From Tetrapyrgos nigripes (Eukaryota; Basidiomycota; Agaricomycetes; Agaricales; Campanellaceae): a stretch of 64,000 nt of DNA. The notes beneath the pieces are model-generated. The model worked only from the letters and a program-made list of their open reading frames with translations. It had not been told where the DNA came from and did no database searches. The number at the start of each line of letters is the position of its first letter. Position 1 is the stretch's first letter. This document shows positions 1 to 10,999 of this stretch, in pieces. Made by a program: the position numbers and the translations under genes. The stretch spans positions 16,581 through 80,580 of the forward strand of contig JAACJM010000323.1 of the NCBI GenBank assembly GCA_013368315.1, read 5' to 3'.

Positions 1-2082
1 ATAGGTTACATTCTGTTACTAGTTAAATACTGTGGGAGGCGTAACTGTATTTAACTGGTTGGAGCCTTACATGATGGTCGCGACTGTGACCAGATGAGTG
101 CTTGACGAGTGCCAATGAACAGGCATGGGAGTTTGAACCCATGGAAAAGCTTTGAGGGGTTGCTCTGAAACGACATAAATTAACTCAGCCTAAAGGCCTC
201 GCAACCATCAAAATTTCCATTCCCGAATGATCGACAATGATTCTCTCCTGTCCGTATGTCCCCGATGCATTGGAATACCTTCGAGAATGTCCTCGAGTGA
301 CCTCCGTGTAAACGGGCAAGTCCTCTTTGCAGCATAACATCTCAAACATCAGCAAAATACCGGGTCCTTCTATTCCTTCTATGGCTAGACGTATAGAAGG
401 AATAGAAGAATAGAAAGTGTTCTATGGGTAGAGGTACATGACTATTCGATAGACGACCTTCTATTCTAATAGACATTGTTCTATTGACGTCTATACACTG
501 GTCTATACATGTATACATAGCTTCTAAAGACGCAGTCAAACTCATTGGTAAATCTGAAATTCCTACCTGCCCAATAACCAAAACCTTTATGGTCAAGACG
601 ACGTCTTCTGTGTAGTTGCACATGTACAAGCGGCCCTTGATGCTTGATGCTCCGAAGGATCTGAAAAACGACTTTATTAGACAGACACGTAAAACACGAA
701 AAAGAAACGCACGGAGTTACCACCTTGGAGTCACCTGGATGTAGATGGGACTCCTTAATCACTTTGCACAGTCAAGAGTCAGAAAGGGACTCACCAAGTC
801 CCTCATTATCCCATCGCGTGAGCTGTTCCTGTGCACAATAATTGAGTATACATATGAGACGGCAGTGAGTAAACGTCTGACTAACCGAGAGCCATACGTT
901 ATAGAAAAACAGTAATCTCGTTGCAGAATTCCAGAAAGACTAGGACAAATCAGACGAAGTGAGCACTTTGAAGACGGCAGACATTGGGTAGGGATTTCAC
1001 AGATCGTTGAAGTGAGTGGGAGCTAGAACAACCAAGTATTGTGAAGCACAGGATGGAAATTGAAGGACATCGTAGTTTGTTGAAAAGTTGGCCATGCCAG
1101 CGTGTCCAGTGTATCCGACACGATCACATTTTGCATGATTTACGCCATTCACTCCGAGAGACATGGGATTGTTGAGAATGCCGTAGACAGGAGTAGGGAC
1201 TCAGACTTGATAAACATTGAGGGCACAGCGAGGACGTGGACGAGGTTGAAGTTGGGGTGGGCCGAAAAAGTCAACATGCGTGACCATGCTGTAGCCGAGA
1301 CGATAACGCCATTTCACGCAATTGCACGTCATCCGACGTCATTCTACCATTACCCGCCTCCGCAGTCCAAAGCTGCCCCGCCCCCGAATCTCCCTTGTGC
1401 GCACGCCCTCGCACCCATAATTCAGAATCCTCTTCATCCTGAGGCAAACACAGCATTAGCAGCCTGTAGTAGCGTAGTACAAGGTATTACATACATGCTT
1501 CTCAACGTTTTTATAATATCTATCGGCATGCATGAAAATTTCCCTTTAGCCCAGCAAAGAAGGTAATCAAGACAGAGATAGACGAATAGACCAATGGATA
1601 GAAAAAGACGCGAGCGGAGTAGACATAGATGCGTGCGGAATAGACATAGACGGGGATAGACTGAGCCGGAATAGAGATAGACGTGGATAAATAGATGATA
1701 GCAGCGATAGACCCGGATAGACCAACCCGGTATTTTGCTGATGAAGGTCTCGAATTTTGGCGGCGCCAGCGGAAACCGGCTAAAAAGGGCTCCAGTAATT
1801 TGCCAAAACACTGATGTGTAGGTTCCTGTACCTGACTGAACTTATCATCGAGTCGTTGATATGCGACAACTTGAAAGGAACAGTGTCGAGTATTCTGGGG
1901 CACAAATCTCCGTGGTGACACTAGGTTTCGGAAGATATAAGTGTCTAGCTGCAGTTTCGTTTCCATAGTACTAGTTCAGCGTCTATCTAGAGGGATCAGA
2001 TCCAGACAGGTCATGAATTCTTCTCTGGCCATATATCAAGAGCCTGCTCAGACTCAGTCAGGCTCTCCACTTTCCCTTCAAT
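1..2082. other. Intergenic, no supported gene; ATAGAC-rich tracts
   Basis: No open frame here shows a recognisable domain or a convincing exon chain on either strand. Two tracts, about 360-520 and 1560-1735, are rich in the degenerate word ATAGAC/GTCTAT, which creates long but low-complexity open frames on the minus strand. I read these frames as artefacts of the repeat. The last 100 bases are the 5' flank of the DUF4436 gene. Confidence 0.6.
1560..1735. repeat. ATAGAC-type degenerate short repeat
   Basis: The word ATAGAC, or one-base variants of it, recurs about every 6-20 bases (ATAGACGAATAGACC, GGAATAGACATAGACG and so on). A looser patch of the same word lies at 360-520. It is low-complexity DNA with no terminal structure that would make it a transposon. 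Confidence 0.6.
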
Positions 2083-3585
2083 ATGCCTCTAGAAGCTATG
2101 CCACCAAGTTTGAGCTCTGAGGACGTATTCGGTGGCGTCAAAAAGAAACAAACTCTTTTGTTGCGGCATCGTGCCAGACTAATCACCTTTCTCATTTGTC
2201 TCACGATCGTCATCCTAACTGGCGTAGCGATTGTGTTCGCCGTCAATCTCAGTGGGCCCACCACCGATAGAGCTATTTACGAAGGTGCTGGGAATCGAGA
2301 TGGGGTGAGGGACATCTAGCTGCACTTCTCGTCAACTACCTGACTTCTTTTAAACAGCTGGTATTCGCTGGACACGTATTCAACATTGACATGAAGCAGA
2401 GGCAGCTGTCGATTTATTGGGAGCCAGCCGGCTGTGGCTCATTCTACAACAGAACAGAGATTGCTTACTCTCTCGAAAACAGCGGCACCGTTGATAACTG
2501 CGGAAGAATAAGGATGCCAGTCAATGTCTATATCAACGGGTAAGGCTTCTACCTTTTATGGAGCCAGAGACACTGGTCAGACTGATTTCTTCTTCGATCA
2601 CAGCCAAGATCAGCCAGTATGGGCTTACAACCCTTCCCAGGATGCACTGGGCTCTGTCGGCCGCTCAAATACGTGAGTTTACTCCTCTCTTTACTTCCGA
2701 CGACACAGCTGAAAACCCAGAACAGTATTCCAGCTCTACGAGGTTTCATCGTGTCTGTCCCCATATCAATTTACACCTACGCTCTGCCATTGCGAGCAAA
2801 CCAGTACGTGACTCAAGAGTTCCTCCACCCTTTCGGGGTCTGGGAAACCAAACAAACCTATCTCGCTCTATCCCCCTCTTCTGCCGGTAATTTTGCCATG
2901 TCAGACAACACCACTGCTTTCCAAGCACTTCCCATACTGAAAATGTCAGTCGTCGACTCCACCGATGATTTTGTTCCTACCAAAAGCTTCGCAGCCCCTG
3001 TGTTAAACGCACGAGTTCCCCTTCCGAACGGTACCTGGACAGATGAAGCTTATGTGCTAATGACGACGATTAAGTATAGCCTTTTAGCGAGGGTTTTCTG
3101 CATGGCCATCTTTTCTATCAACTGGTTATTGACCATTCTTGTCATGGGTCTCACTATCAAAGTGCTGTTTCATTGGAAAAGAACTCGTCGTCGCCGCACT
3201 GGTGTCAAGCAAGACTCGACTGTGTTGCTATTTCCCATCACTGTCATTTTCTCAATTCCACAGTTGAGGGCGCTTTTCGTTGGTGATCCCGCCTTTGGTG
3301 AGTATTTTTGGAGTACTCTAGACAGATTCTGACCAGTGACGGTCATTAATGCTCTATGAATACTACAGGTATTCTACTTGGTACGAATCCTCTCTTCAGT
3401 TCCAGGGTACTGTAACTGAACTTGCGATACTTAATGCAGATGCCGTCGGCATTCTTCTCCAGATCATTATCGTGTCACTGTGTGGAGGAGTGCTGTTGAT
3501 CGTTCTGAATAAGCAGCTTCCTGAAGAAACTTTGGGACCTGAGTCTGAACCGGCAGTGGGACACGAAACGGGGAAAATAGACTGA
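2083..3585 (+). CDS. DUF4436 family membrane protein, six exons
   Basis: Exons that keep one reading frame are 2083-2304, 2358-2539, 2604-2672, 2726-3297, 3369-3380 and 3440-3585. All introns are GT..AG and 53-71 bases long, and the product is 400 residues. Exon 5 is only 12 bases, but it is needed: it joins ..DPAFG to ILL, and exon 6 supplies DAVGILLQ, which rebuilds the family's typical end. An N-terminal membrane segment (ITFLICLTIVILTGVAIVFA, about residue 29) is followed by an outer domain, then SLLARVFCMAIFSINWLLTI, a basic loop KRTRRRR, the signature LFPITVIFSIPQLRALFVGD and a last membrane segment. This matches fungal DUF4436 proteins in order and size. Function is unknown. The gene looks intact and is convergent with the split membrane gene downstream. 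Confidence 0.85.
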
Positions 3586-4211
3586 GCTGAAGTTTTGTAA
3601 CATTGTACCATACTAGTGCCATGAACTTATGAAAAATCCGGTTGGTGAAACCTGTTGAGCAATGATCTCTGAAGTTTGGGACAAGATCGAAGAGCCGCCG
3701 AAGGATTATGTTACAACTTACTTACATTGTGCGAGTGTATTGGGACTGGGGCCCTAATAATCACGCTTCAACCACCACCACTGCTCCTCTTTACTCCCGT
3801 ATTCAAGCCAACGCCAGCGACGATATGCATGGGTTCCCATTGAGAACCTTGAAGAGGCAATATCATCTAACCCGATGGATTTTAGGCAGAAAGGGAATAG
3901 TTACAGAAGCGAGCCGTGGCCGGTGTTTGAGGTGCGCTCAACGTAAGAAGAAGATTTGATAGAGCTCTGCCATGGAAATGCTGCGCAGTGATTTGACTCT
4001 AGCCGTCGTATCGGTTCTATTCAGGTATAGACGCTCTATGGATCTCTGGGAGTCTTGCCAGTGTTCCGACGCCGATATAGTGTAGGTTCTACATTGTCTG
4101 CACCCGCTTCTGTCGGAAATCCGTGCCTTTATACTCATCTCTCAGAATCCCATACAGTGGGATTTATCTATGCGGCTGCTTATACGCCACTGTTTCCAGA
4201 GATGATCTTAC
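3586..4211. other. Intergenic or unresolved 3' part of the split minus-strand gene
   Basis: The minus strand probably holds the remaining exons of the broken multi-pass membrane gene, but I could not build a chain of exons here. Short open pieces are separated by stops without convincing splice sites. The open frame at 3708-3959 (+) has no recognisable domain. Confidence 0.4.
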
Positions 4212-4583
4212 CACTAATGATTCAATCATAACGATGGCGAAGATGACATAAGGTAGGATCAAAATCTGTTCTCCCCTGTCAAAAGGCTGAAATGAGATAG
4301 AACATCACCCACCATCAAGTTCCAGAATCTTTCTCCCTTGATTCTTTTTCCAGTCAGGCTGGTGTAGACGTTGAAGTAAAGCTAAACGACAGCGATCAGT
4401 ACTCAAGGTAAAGATGAAGATTCGCGCATTTTTACTTGAACGACTAAGCATAATGTCGCCGAAGAAGCGCTGAAAATAATACGAATTAGTATCCTGGATG
4501 TATAGTAATATATCGGAACTCACAAGGGAGGGGCAGCATATGTCAAAGACGACTGTGTCAGACATAACGCAAAGGGAGGCTCA
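4212..4583 (-). pseudogene. Multi-pass membrane protein gene, downstream part (split by copia element)
   Basis: This is the continuation of the gene that begins at 9937. Immediately after the insertion point the frame reads PFALCLTQSSLTYAAPP and runs to a donor site at 4523. The next exon begins at 4469 after a 54-base intron and continues FASSATLCLVVQV, a third membrane segment. A further exon, 4212-4286, encodes ILILPYVIFAIVMIESLV, a fourth. A stop (TGA) follows the third segment without a clean donor site, so the gene may have been damaged before or after the insertion. The pattern (NPEP.FALCL.Q..L.YAAPP) resembles a receptor-like seven-helix family of agaric fungi. I infer that from memory of the family, and no ligand or role can be assigned. 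Confidence 0.6.
4579..4583. repeat. Target-site duplication GCTCA, left copy
   Basis: GCTCA directly precedes the left LTR and recurs at 9621-9625 directly after the right LTR. Removing the element and one copy restores the reading frame of the minus-strand membrane gene. Confidence 0.95.
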
Positions 4584-4818
4584 TGTTGGAATTTAATGAT
4601 AATGATCATATTACTAAGCTACTACGCATACGGCAATCAATCAAGTACTGCGGACATACGGTCAAATGATCATACGGATATACTTAGACTATTTATATTA
4701 TTATACTACTCTGATTAATGATATATACTTGAGAGTCAAGCGAGATACGTTCGCACGCTCTTACCCCCACTTTGTGACTCTCACTAAGACTATTCGCTAA
4801 GATAACCTAAGTCTATTA
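4584..4818 (+). repeat. Left LTR of copia element (235 bases)
   Basis: It starts TGTTGGAATTTAATG and ends CCTAAGTCTATTA. By eye it is identical to 9386-9620. The 3' end is TA rather than the usual CA. Confidence 0.95.
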
Positions 4819-4830
4819 GGTTATGGGCCC
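4819..4830 (+). promoter_or_regulatory. Primer binding site, probable initiator-tRNA half-molecule type
   Basis: GGTTATGGGCCC lies directly after the left LTR. It is complementary to the anticodon loop and stem region (CAUAACC core) of initiator methionine tRNA rather than to a tRNA 3' end. Some copia elements prime from an internally cut initiator tRNA. The assignment here is by complementarity only. Confidence 0.6.
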
Positions 4831-4911
4831 CGCCTAGCTTGCTATAACTCCGATAAACACTTGTTCTACTCTGCTTTACTCTCTACTCGTACTCTGTTCT
4901 TGGACTAGTAT

Positions 4912-7900
4912 ATGACTAGTCGACAAACTCGATCTCAAGGATCAGCCCCAGATATCCCACTTCCTACTACCAGTCGCCACTCTAGTGCACACCCCTCTGG
5001 TACCCAAACTCCTACTCCGCCCGTATCATCTACTTCACAAGTACAACCACTTGATCCTCTCTTCCAAAACCCTCTTCCATTCCCACTTGATCCCATTATG
5101 TCTGATGCTGGCGAACATACTAGGACTGATGTCCGGGATACTGCCCCTACTTCACCATCATCTCCTCCATCTACCTCTACTTCGTCGGTCGCATTATCTG
5201 TGCCCGAAAACACAAACCCCAACTACGTGATGCCGCTCAGCGACATCAACAAAGCTTTTGATTCCCTGACAGTTCTTACTGGCAGTGAGAATTGGAAGAT
5301 GTGGTACTTCCGCGTTAATAACGCTATACGGGTGATTCGTCACCAACACTTTAAAAGTTCCGGGTTACATCCTGGTAATACTGTCAAACTAGCCTGTTTT
5401 AACGCTATTACAGGCAAGATTGATGATAAAATCATGATCCACTACATCGAAGAGTCGGATGCGATAGAGCTTATCGAGAAGCTCAAACAACGCTTCGACC
5501 CTTCATCCACAGTTCAAGAGTCTAACGAGCTGTGGAAACTCTTCAACTTACGTAAACCAGTCTGGGAGTTTGATAAGCTCCTCGACGAAGCTCAGGATCT
5601 GTGGGCTTCTATCAAGAAGAGAGACATAGATGTCTCAGATCAAGTTTTTTACTCAGCTCTAGTGGGGATTATTCCTCCACACTATCACTTTGTTCGCAGT
5701 TCTTACGAAGCAACTGTGGATGCAGCTGCAGCTACATGGGATGCCACTACTGCAGCTGAAGGGGAGAAACCCGTATACAGAGCCGTTGACCTCATTGCGC
5801 GGCTAAAGAAGGAATTCACTAACTATCGTTTGAGCAATGCTCGAACGTATCCTTCGAAGAAGTCTGACAAGAAGTCCGGAAGCACTAGTCAAGGTGGTGC
5901 TCAACGATCGGACAAGTCAAAAGGGGAACGCGCTAACGCCACAGCGCCGTACCAGAAGCCTTCTGATGTCAAAAAGGATCGGAAGTGCTTCAACTGCAAC
6001 AAGATGGGTCATACGACCCTGACGTGCCCAGAACCGTGGACTGAAAAGTCCAAAGAAGCTATGAAGAAGAAAGGGATTACTAAACAATCCAACAAAGGCA
6101 AGACCAAGGAGAATGCATCAGTTGCCATCTCCATGCCTGCGTCTTCTTCTTCTCAAATTGCGACTACGTCAACTTCGCAATCGGACTGGGTACAGTCAAT
6201 TTCTTCGAGCGACGTTGAGATGGAAGACTCAGAGACTCCAGTGAGTCATCATATTTCCCTACCTGCTTTTACCGTGATCTCTGACCAAGATCATACGCAT
6301 ATCATTGATTCTGGTGCTACTATACACTGTACACCGTATCTTAACTTACTTTTTAACGTTCATACTACGCCTGCCATAACTTTAACTGTTGCCAATTCAG
6401 AGCATCTAGATCTTCGATTATCAGGCGATATGCGGGTAGAAGTTAGGAAGGACAATGGTGAGTCTTCATCGATCACTCTTAAAAATGTATACTATAACTC
6501 AAAACTTCCGTTTACTTTAATCAGTATTTCACAAAAAGCGGACTATACTTTTACTTTTCATGATCATTTATGTATAATACGGAATGATAAGGACAATTTC
6601 ATTGGCGTTATACACGAGAGCGCCAAACTTTACTCCATCACAACTAAAAAATTGAGTGATAACGTTGCTACTTTAAGTTTATACGAACTTCACAAACAAA
6701 TTGGTCATATGAGTTATACAAATCTAAAAACATTACTAAAAACAGATAAATCTATTATTACAATCATTATTGATGATTGGACAGAAACTCAATGCGAAGA
6801 CTGCATCATCAATAATATACACAGACTTTCTGTTCCGAAACAACGTACTTCAGAATTAGCCGAAAACTTCGGAGACCATTTTCATATTGATATATTTGGT
6901 CCATTACGAACTGCCTCTATTGAAGGCTACAAATACTGGTTAACCATCGTCGACGACTGTACGCGTTGGTTAATATTATCTCCACTTAAAACAAAAGACG
7001 AAGCCTATATCCAATGGGTTACATTTACTACTGAACTATTTACGCAATATGGTATCAAAGTTAAAATTCTACAATCAGACAACGATGCCGTATTTACTTC
7101 GGGTGCATTCAAAAACTACCTGAAAGCACAAGGTACAATTGCACGTTATACAGTTCATGACACGCCTCAGCAAAACGGAGTTGCTGAAAACATACATCAA
7201 CATATCATGAATGGTATTCGTGTTAATCTGCATACTGGAAAACTACCTAATCGTTTATGGTGGCATGCAGGACTTTATACTATGTACATACTTAATAGAT
7301 CTCCAAAAACTGCATTAAAAATGCAAACTCCCTATTTTAAACGTTACGGTGTTAACGCAAACTTAGACAATCTACATAGCTTTGGTACACCTTGCATTGT
7401 ATATGACGAAGCAAGAACTAGTAAACTAACTCCTAAAGGAAAACGTGGAGTTTGGTTAGGCTTTGACGATCATTCAAAAGGCCATTATGTCTACTTTGGT
7501 ACTAAAGTGAATGTAGAACGCAACTTGCAATTCTTAACGTCCAAATCGCAAGTTGAAGGGGAGTTACAAAACAAAAATCAAGAACCATTAGAAACTACAG
7601 AAGAAAATACAACTGAAACTCCAACTTCTCAGGAACACGAACCTGAACCAATGGATGTCGACGAAGACGAAACTAAACAACCTGATGGCCCAAGACGATC
7701 AAAAAGGATCCAAGAAGCCAGAGGTTTACTCTACGATGAAGTTGAACAAAACATTGCTTTTTTCTTAACAGAATTCAATGTTTACTACGCTGATAACGTT
7801 GGCGATCCAATTTCATTCAAGGATGTACTCAATCATCCACAACGTGACGCATGGTTTGATTCCATGAAAGCTGAGATAGAATCTCTAGAAAATCTAGGAA

Positions 7901-9378
7901 CCTGGGAATACGTCAAACCTCCTGCTGATGCAAATATCATTGGTTCCAGATTTGTCTACAAAACTAAGTACGAACTTGGCAAACAGACCAAATTGAAATC
8001 TAGACTAGTAGCACAAGGCTTTAGTCAACAAGAAGGCATTGATTACTACGCAAATGATATCTTTGCCCCTGTAGCACGCATGAGCAGTACACGTTTTATA
8101 CTTGCTCTTGCAGCTTCATTAGACTATGAAACTACTCAGATTGATATTAAATCTGCCTATCTTTACGGAAATGTTACTGACGAGGAAACATTATACCTTC
8201 GTCCACCTCCGGGTAATTTACTACCTAACTTACCTGAAGGCTACGTACTTAAACTCAGAAAGACTCTATATGGGTTGAAACAAGCTGGTCGTCGATGGTA
8301 TGAAAAATTATGCAATATTCTCATAAAATTACTAGGACTTAAAAAGTCTACTTACGATAATGCGGTATTCTACCGATATCATGAGAATAAACTCATTTTA
8401 ATACTATCTTGTCACGTCGATGACATTACTTTATGTACTATCAACAAAGCTACTGCACAAGCTTTTGTTACTGCACTTAGTGGACACGTCCAAGTCACTG
8501 ACGGTGGAGAAATCCACTGGATTCTCGGTATGGAAATTCAACGAGATAGGAATAATCATACTATTAAACTCCGTCAGAAACATTACATTGAGAATATTCT
8601 CAAACGATACAATTTTGACCAATTACATTCACGCCGTACACCTATGCTACCCGGGCAAAATCTTAGCCCTAGACCTGGGAGCGAACCGCAACGGGACGCC
8701 GCTGCTATTAAACACTATATGTCACTAGTCGGTGGTTTACGATATATCGCTGACTGCACTAGGCCAGACATTACATATTGTACTGGTCAACTAGCAAGAT
8801 ACCTTAATGATCCAGGTGAAGAGCATTACGCTGCAGCTAAACAATGCTATCTTTATCTAAAAGGAACTTGCGATTACTGGCTCAACCTAGGGAGCCCTAC
8901 TATTACTTCTACTTATGGATTTGCCGACTCTGATGGTATGTCCACGTATGGCAATAAACCAATCATGGGCTATGCATTCAAATTTGCTGAATCGCTTATT
9001 TCTTGGTCAAGTAAGCGAGGCACACTGGTAACTTTATCAGTTACTGAGGCTGAACTTTGCGCACTCGCACATGCCTCACAAGAAGCTATTTATTTGAAAG
9101 GTTTTATAGAAGAAATTCTAAATGCCGAACAGGAGCCAGTACTTATCAACTCAGATAGTGCATCTACTTTGGCAATTATACGTGCTCCTGAAGAACAACA
9201 TACTCAGAGAACTAAGCATTTCAATATCCGTAAAAACTTCCTTACTGATCGGATACATCAACGATATATACGAGTTAAACATGTATCAACTAATGATCAA
9301 CTTGCGGATATACTTACGAAAGCTCTCTCCGCTGATAAGATCAAGCGTTTCTCCCGATTACTAGGGATATCCGCTTGA
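4912..9378 (+). CDS. Copia gag-pol polyprotein, 1488 residues, intact
   Basis: One open frame encodes the whole copia polyprotein, which makes and integrates a DNA copy of the element's RNA. The gag part (about residues 1-330) is followed by a CCHC knuckle, CFNCNKMGHTTLTC, near residue 357, then the aspartic protease motif IIDSGATIHCTP near 465. The integrase zinc region (HKQIGHMSY..CEDC) starts near 592, with the catalytic Asp in HIDIFGP (about 658), Asp in QSDNDAVF (about 721) and Glu in QQNGVAEN (about 757). Reverse transcriptase shows IDIKSAYLYGN near 1077 and CHVDDITL near 1168, where YVDD is usual. RNase H shows FADSDGMS, SVTEAELCAL and NSDSASTLAI near the C-terminus. The ATG at 4912 lies 93 bases after the left LTR. 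No frameshift separates gag and pol. It ends just before the purine tract. Confidence 0.95.
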   Translation: MTSRQTRSQGSAPDIPLPTTSRHSSAHPSGTQTPTPPVSSTSQVQPLDPLFQNPLPFPLDPIMSDAGEHTRTDVRDTAPTSPSSPPSTSTSSVALSVPENTNPNYVMPLSDINKAFDSLTVLTGSENWKMWYFRVNNAIRVIRHQHFKSSGLHPGNTVKLACFNAITGKIDDKIMIHYIEESDAIELIEKLKQRFDPSSTVQESNELWKLFNLRKPVWEFDKLLDEAQDLWASIKKRDIDVSDQVFYSALVGIIPPHYHFVRSSYEATVDAAAATWDATTAAEGEKPVYRAVDLIARLKKEFTNYRLSNARTYPSKKSDKKSGSTSQGGAQRSDKSKGERANATAPYQKPSDVKKDRKCFNCNKMGHTTLTCPEPWTEKSKEAMKKKGITKQSNKGKTKENASVAISMPASSSSQIATTSTSQSDWVQSISSSDVEMEDSETPVSHHISLPAFTVISDQDHTHIIDSGATIHCTPYLNLLFNVHTTPAITLTVANSEHLDLRLSGDMRVEVRKDNGESSSITLKNVYYNSKLPFTLISISQKADYTFTFHDHLCIIRNDKDNFIGVIHESAKLYSITTKKLSDNVATLSLYELHKQIGHMSYTNLKTLLKTDKSIITIIIDDWTETQCEDCIINNIHRLSVPKQRTSELAENFGDHFHIDIFGPLRTASIEGYKYWLTIVDDCTRWLILSPLKTKDEAYIQWVTFTTELFTQYGIKVKILQSDNDAVFTSGAFKNYLKAQGTIARYTVHDTPQQNGVAENIHQHIMNGIRVNLHTGKLPNRLWWHAGLYTMYILNRSPKTALKMQTPYFKRYGVNANLDNLHSFGTPCIVYDEARTSKLTPKGKRGVWLGFDDHSKGHYVYFGTKVNVERNLQFLTSKSQVEGELQNKNQEPLETTEENTTETPTSQEHEPEPMDVDEDETKQPDGPRRSKRIQEARGLLYDEVEQNIAFFLTEFNVYYADNVGDPISFKDVLNHPQRDAWFDSMKAEIESLENLGTWEYVKPPADANIIGSRFVYKTKYELGKQTKLKSRLVAQGFSQQEGIDYYANDIFAPVARMSSTRFILALAASLDYETTQIDIKSAYLYGNVTDEETLYLRPPPGNLLPNLPEGYVLKLRKTLYGLKQAGRRWYEKLCNILIKLLGLKKSTYDNAVFYRYHENKLILILSCHVDDITLCTINKATAQAFVTALSGHVQVTDGGEIHWILGMEIQRDRNNHTIKLRQKHYIENILKRYNFDQLHSRRTPMLPGQNLSPRPGSEPQRDAAAIKHYMSLVGGLRYIADCTRPDITYCTGQLARYLNDPGEEHYAAAKQCYLYLKGTCDYWLNLGSPTITSTYGFADSDGMSTYGNKPIMGYAFKFAESLISWSSKRGTLVTLSVTEAELCALAHASQEAIYLKGFIEEILNAEQEPVLINSDSASTLAIIRAPEEQHTQRTKHFNIRKNFLTDRIHQRYIRVKHVSTNDQLADILTKALSADKIKRFSRLLGISA

Positions 9379-9385
9379 AGGGGAG
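9377..9385 (+). promoter_or_regulatory. Polypurine tract of copia element
   Basis: GAAGGGGAG abuts the right LTR and overlaps the gag-pol stop codon. It is the expected primer site for second-strand synthesis. Confidence 0.85.
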
Positions 9386-9620
9386 TGTTGGAATTTAATG
9401 ATAATGATCATATTACTAAGCTACTACGCATACGGCAATCAATCAAGTACTGCGGACATACGGTCAAATGATCATACGGATATACTTAGACTATTTATAT
9501 TATTATACTACTCTGATTAATGATATATACTTGAGAGTCAAGCGAGATACGTTCGCACGCTCTTACCCCCACTTTGTGACTCTCACTAAGACTATTCGCT
9601 AAGATAACCTAAGTCTATTA
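9386..9620 (+). repeat. Right LTR of copia element (235 bases)
   Basis: It is identical to the left LTR at 4584-4818 and is followed by the second GCTCA target copy at 9621-9625. Confidence 0.95.
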
Positions 9621-9937
9621 GCTCAGGGTTATGATCTTGTCCAGCAAAGAACAGCAGGAGATACGATGTGCAAAAGACCATCCAGGAAATGAAGAAGTTG
9701 TACCATGTCATTTGCCGTCCCACAGAAGAGAACGGGGCTGTTAAAAGAACGACAACAGACCCTATAAGGCCGATTAGCTGGAGGGCAAGAAAGATGGAGC
9801 CGCGAACACCGGGATCGACAAGGTGCTCTGGATCTGAGGATAGATTAATGAGTAACACTAGTAGACTTTTGGACGAGTGCTCGCTTTCTACCTGTCTGTG
9901 CCTCATAGATAACCGTACTCCGCAGCTGAAAAGCCAT
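9621..9937 (-). pseudogene. Multi-pass membrane protein gene, upstream part (split by copia element)
   Basis: On the minus strand, exon 1 is 9892-9937 (ATG at 9937, MAFQLRSTVIYEAQT). A 58-base intron follows, then exon 2 from 9833: DPEHLVDPGVRGS, membrane segment IFLALQLIGLIGSVVVLLTA, loop FSSVGRQMTWYN, and membrane segment FFISWMVFCTSYLLLFFAG, ending AGQDHNPE at the target duplication. Across the 5 kb retrotransposon the same frame resumes at 4578 with PFALCLTQ. The insertion therefore falls between the second and third membrane segments, and the allele cannot give a full product. The downstream part is described at 4212-4583. The alternative long frame starting near 10026 is an intron read-through. 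Confidence 0.75.
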
Positions 9938-10999
9938 CGACGTGGGCGAGGCACGTAAGAATCGACTCTGCCGACTTGGGGGCGCGGAAAAGTGCTAATA
10001 GCTATGTACGAAAGAATATGAAGCACGCAGTGCGGAGGTAGAGGAACAGGTTGCTACCGCTCCACCCACACAGAATGGGTGATATATATACTGGCTTGAT
10101 CAGGCCAACATTAGGCGGCAAAGTAAAAGCACCGAGTCAGTACATGCCGCTCATCTCATTTGCTAAGTGCTATTCGTCCTCAGTGACCATATGACGCGGG
10201 AACGATGATCTTATATTGGAGGCCACCACCATTCCAACGCAAACCCAATATACCAGGGCAACACCGAAGACCCCAGGAAGCAGATGGTGCCATTGACTTG
10301 GAGCCACCAGACCCGTCCATCCTGCTGATCGATGATGCATTGATGCTGGGTACACGAATATTGTTGTTACCAGAACTTGACGGCGACAGCCTCCATGCCT
10401 TGCTTACCTTGTTCTCGTTGGCTCTGCTGGTAACAGGCCTGATGCTCCTTAATGTTCTTTGCTTTGATGGAACACCGTAGTAGCAGACAGACACATTTGG
10501 ACCTGGCATGCCTGGAACTTGGGACGGGATGATGGAAGATTTGCGGCAGATGGATGTGGAGGCTTCTTAAACTTTTCCTTCGGGATGTATAAAAATGACT
10601 GCGTGCCGTACAAAGTTCGTACCTTGAAGATCGAAGTCATAAAACACCGCATCTCAACCGCGTTCCCTCCCACTGCTTTCTCCCCTCATCATGAACAAGT
10701 TGCAGCGCAGCTTCGAACTCACCATGCTCAGAAACGGAGTAGGAAAGCGGAAGGAAACGGCTCGACAATCTCTTCATCTCCATGTAAGTTTCCCTGGCAC
10801 GGTTCTAAATAAACTCCAGCTAATCCCAGTCTCGTTAGCCATGGCGAATCGATTCTCGTAAGGTAGGCGACACCAGGAACGCACATGTTTATGTAAGCAT
10901 GTTCAGCGCCAACAATGAGCTCGTATCCTCTTCCTCACATCATCATATATACCAATTTTGATTCCGGAGAGGTGTTTGAGATGATCCTCGGGACAGTTC
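9938..10999. other. Intergenic, no supported gene
   Basis: Open frames on both strands at 10180-10509 overlap without a domain I recognise. A possible short first exon with ATG at 10692 (MNKLQRSFELTMLRNG) ends at a good donor site, but nothing matching follows before the AT-rich DNA begins near 10900. It may be the stub of a gene cut off by the repeat block. I do not call it. Confidence 0.4.

Larger units (their letters stand above)
4584..9620 (+). mobile_element. Complete Ty1/copia LTR retrotransposon, 5037 bases
   Basis: Two identical 235-base LTRs, a primer site, one uninterrupted gag-pol frame and a purine tract lie between GCTCA target duplications. The domain order protease-integrase-reverse transcriptase-RNase H is that of the copia superfamily. 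LTR identity means no substitution has accumulated since insertion, so it is very recent and may be active. It sits in a coding exon of a membrane-protein gene, opposite to that gene's strand. Confidence 0.95.

Noticed and set aside
1434..1966. Long overlapping minus-strand open frames
   Set aside because: They are produced by the ATAGAC-type repeat (Tyr/Leu/Ser/Arg-rich translation) and have no exon structure.
4935..5222. Minus-strand open frame over the start of the copia gag
   Set aside because: A shadow of the Ser/Pro-rich gag region.
10180..10509. Possible membrane or small gene on either strand
   Set aside because: Both strands are open over the same bases, neither has a recognised domain, and no splice chain extends them.
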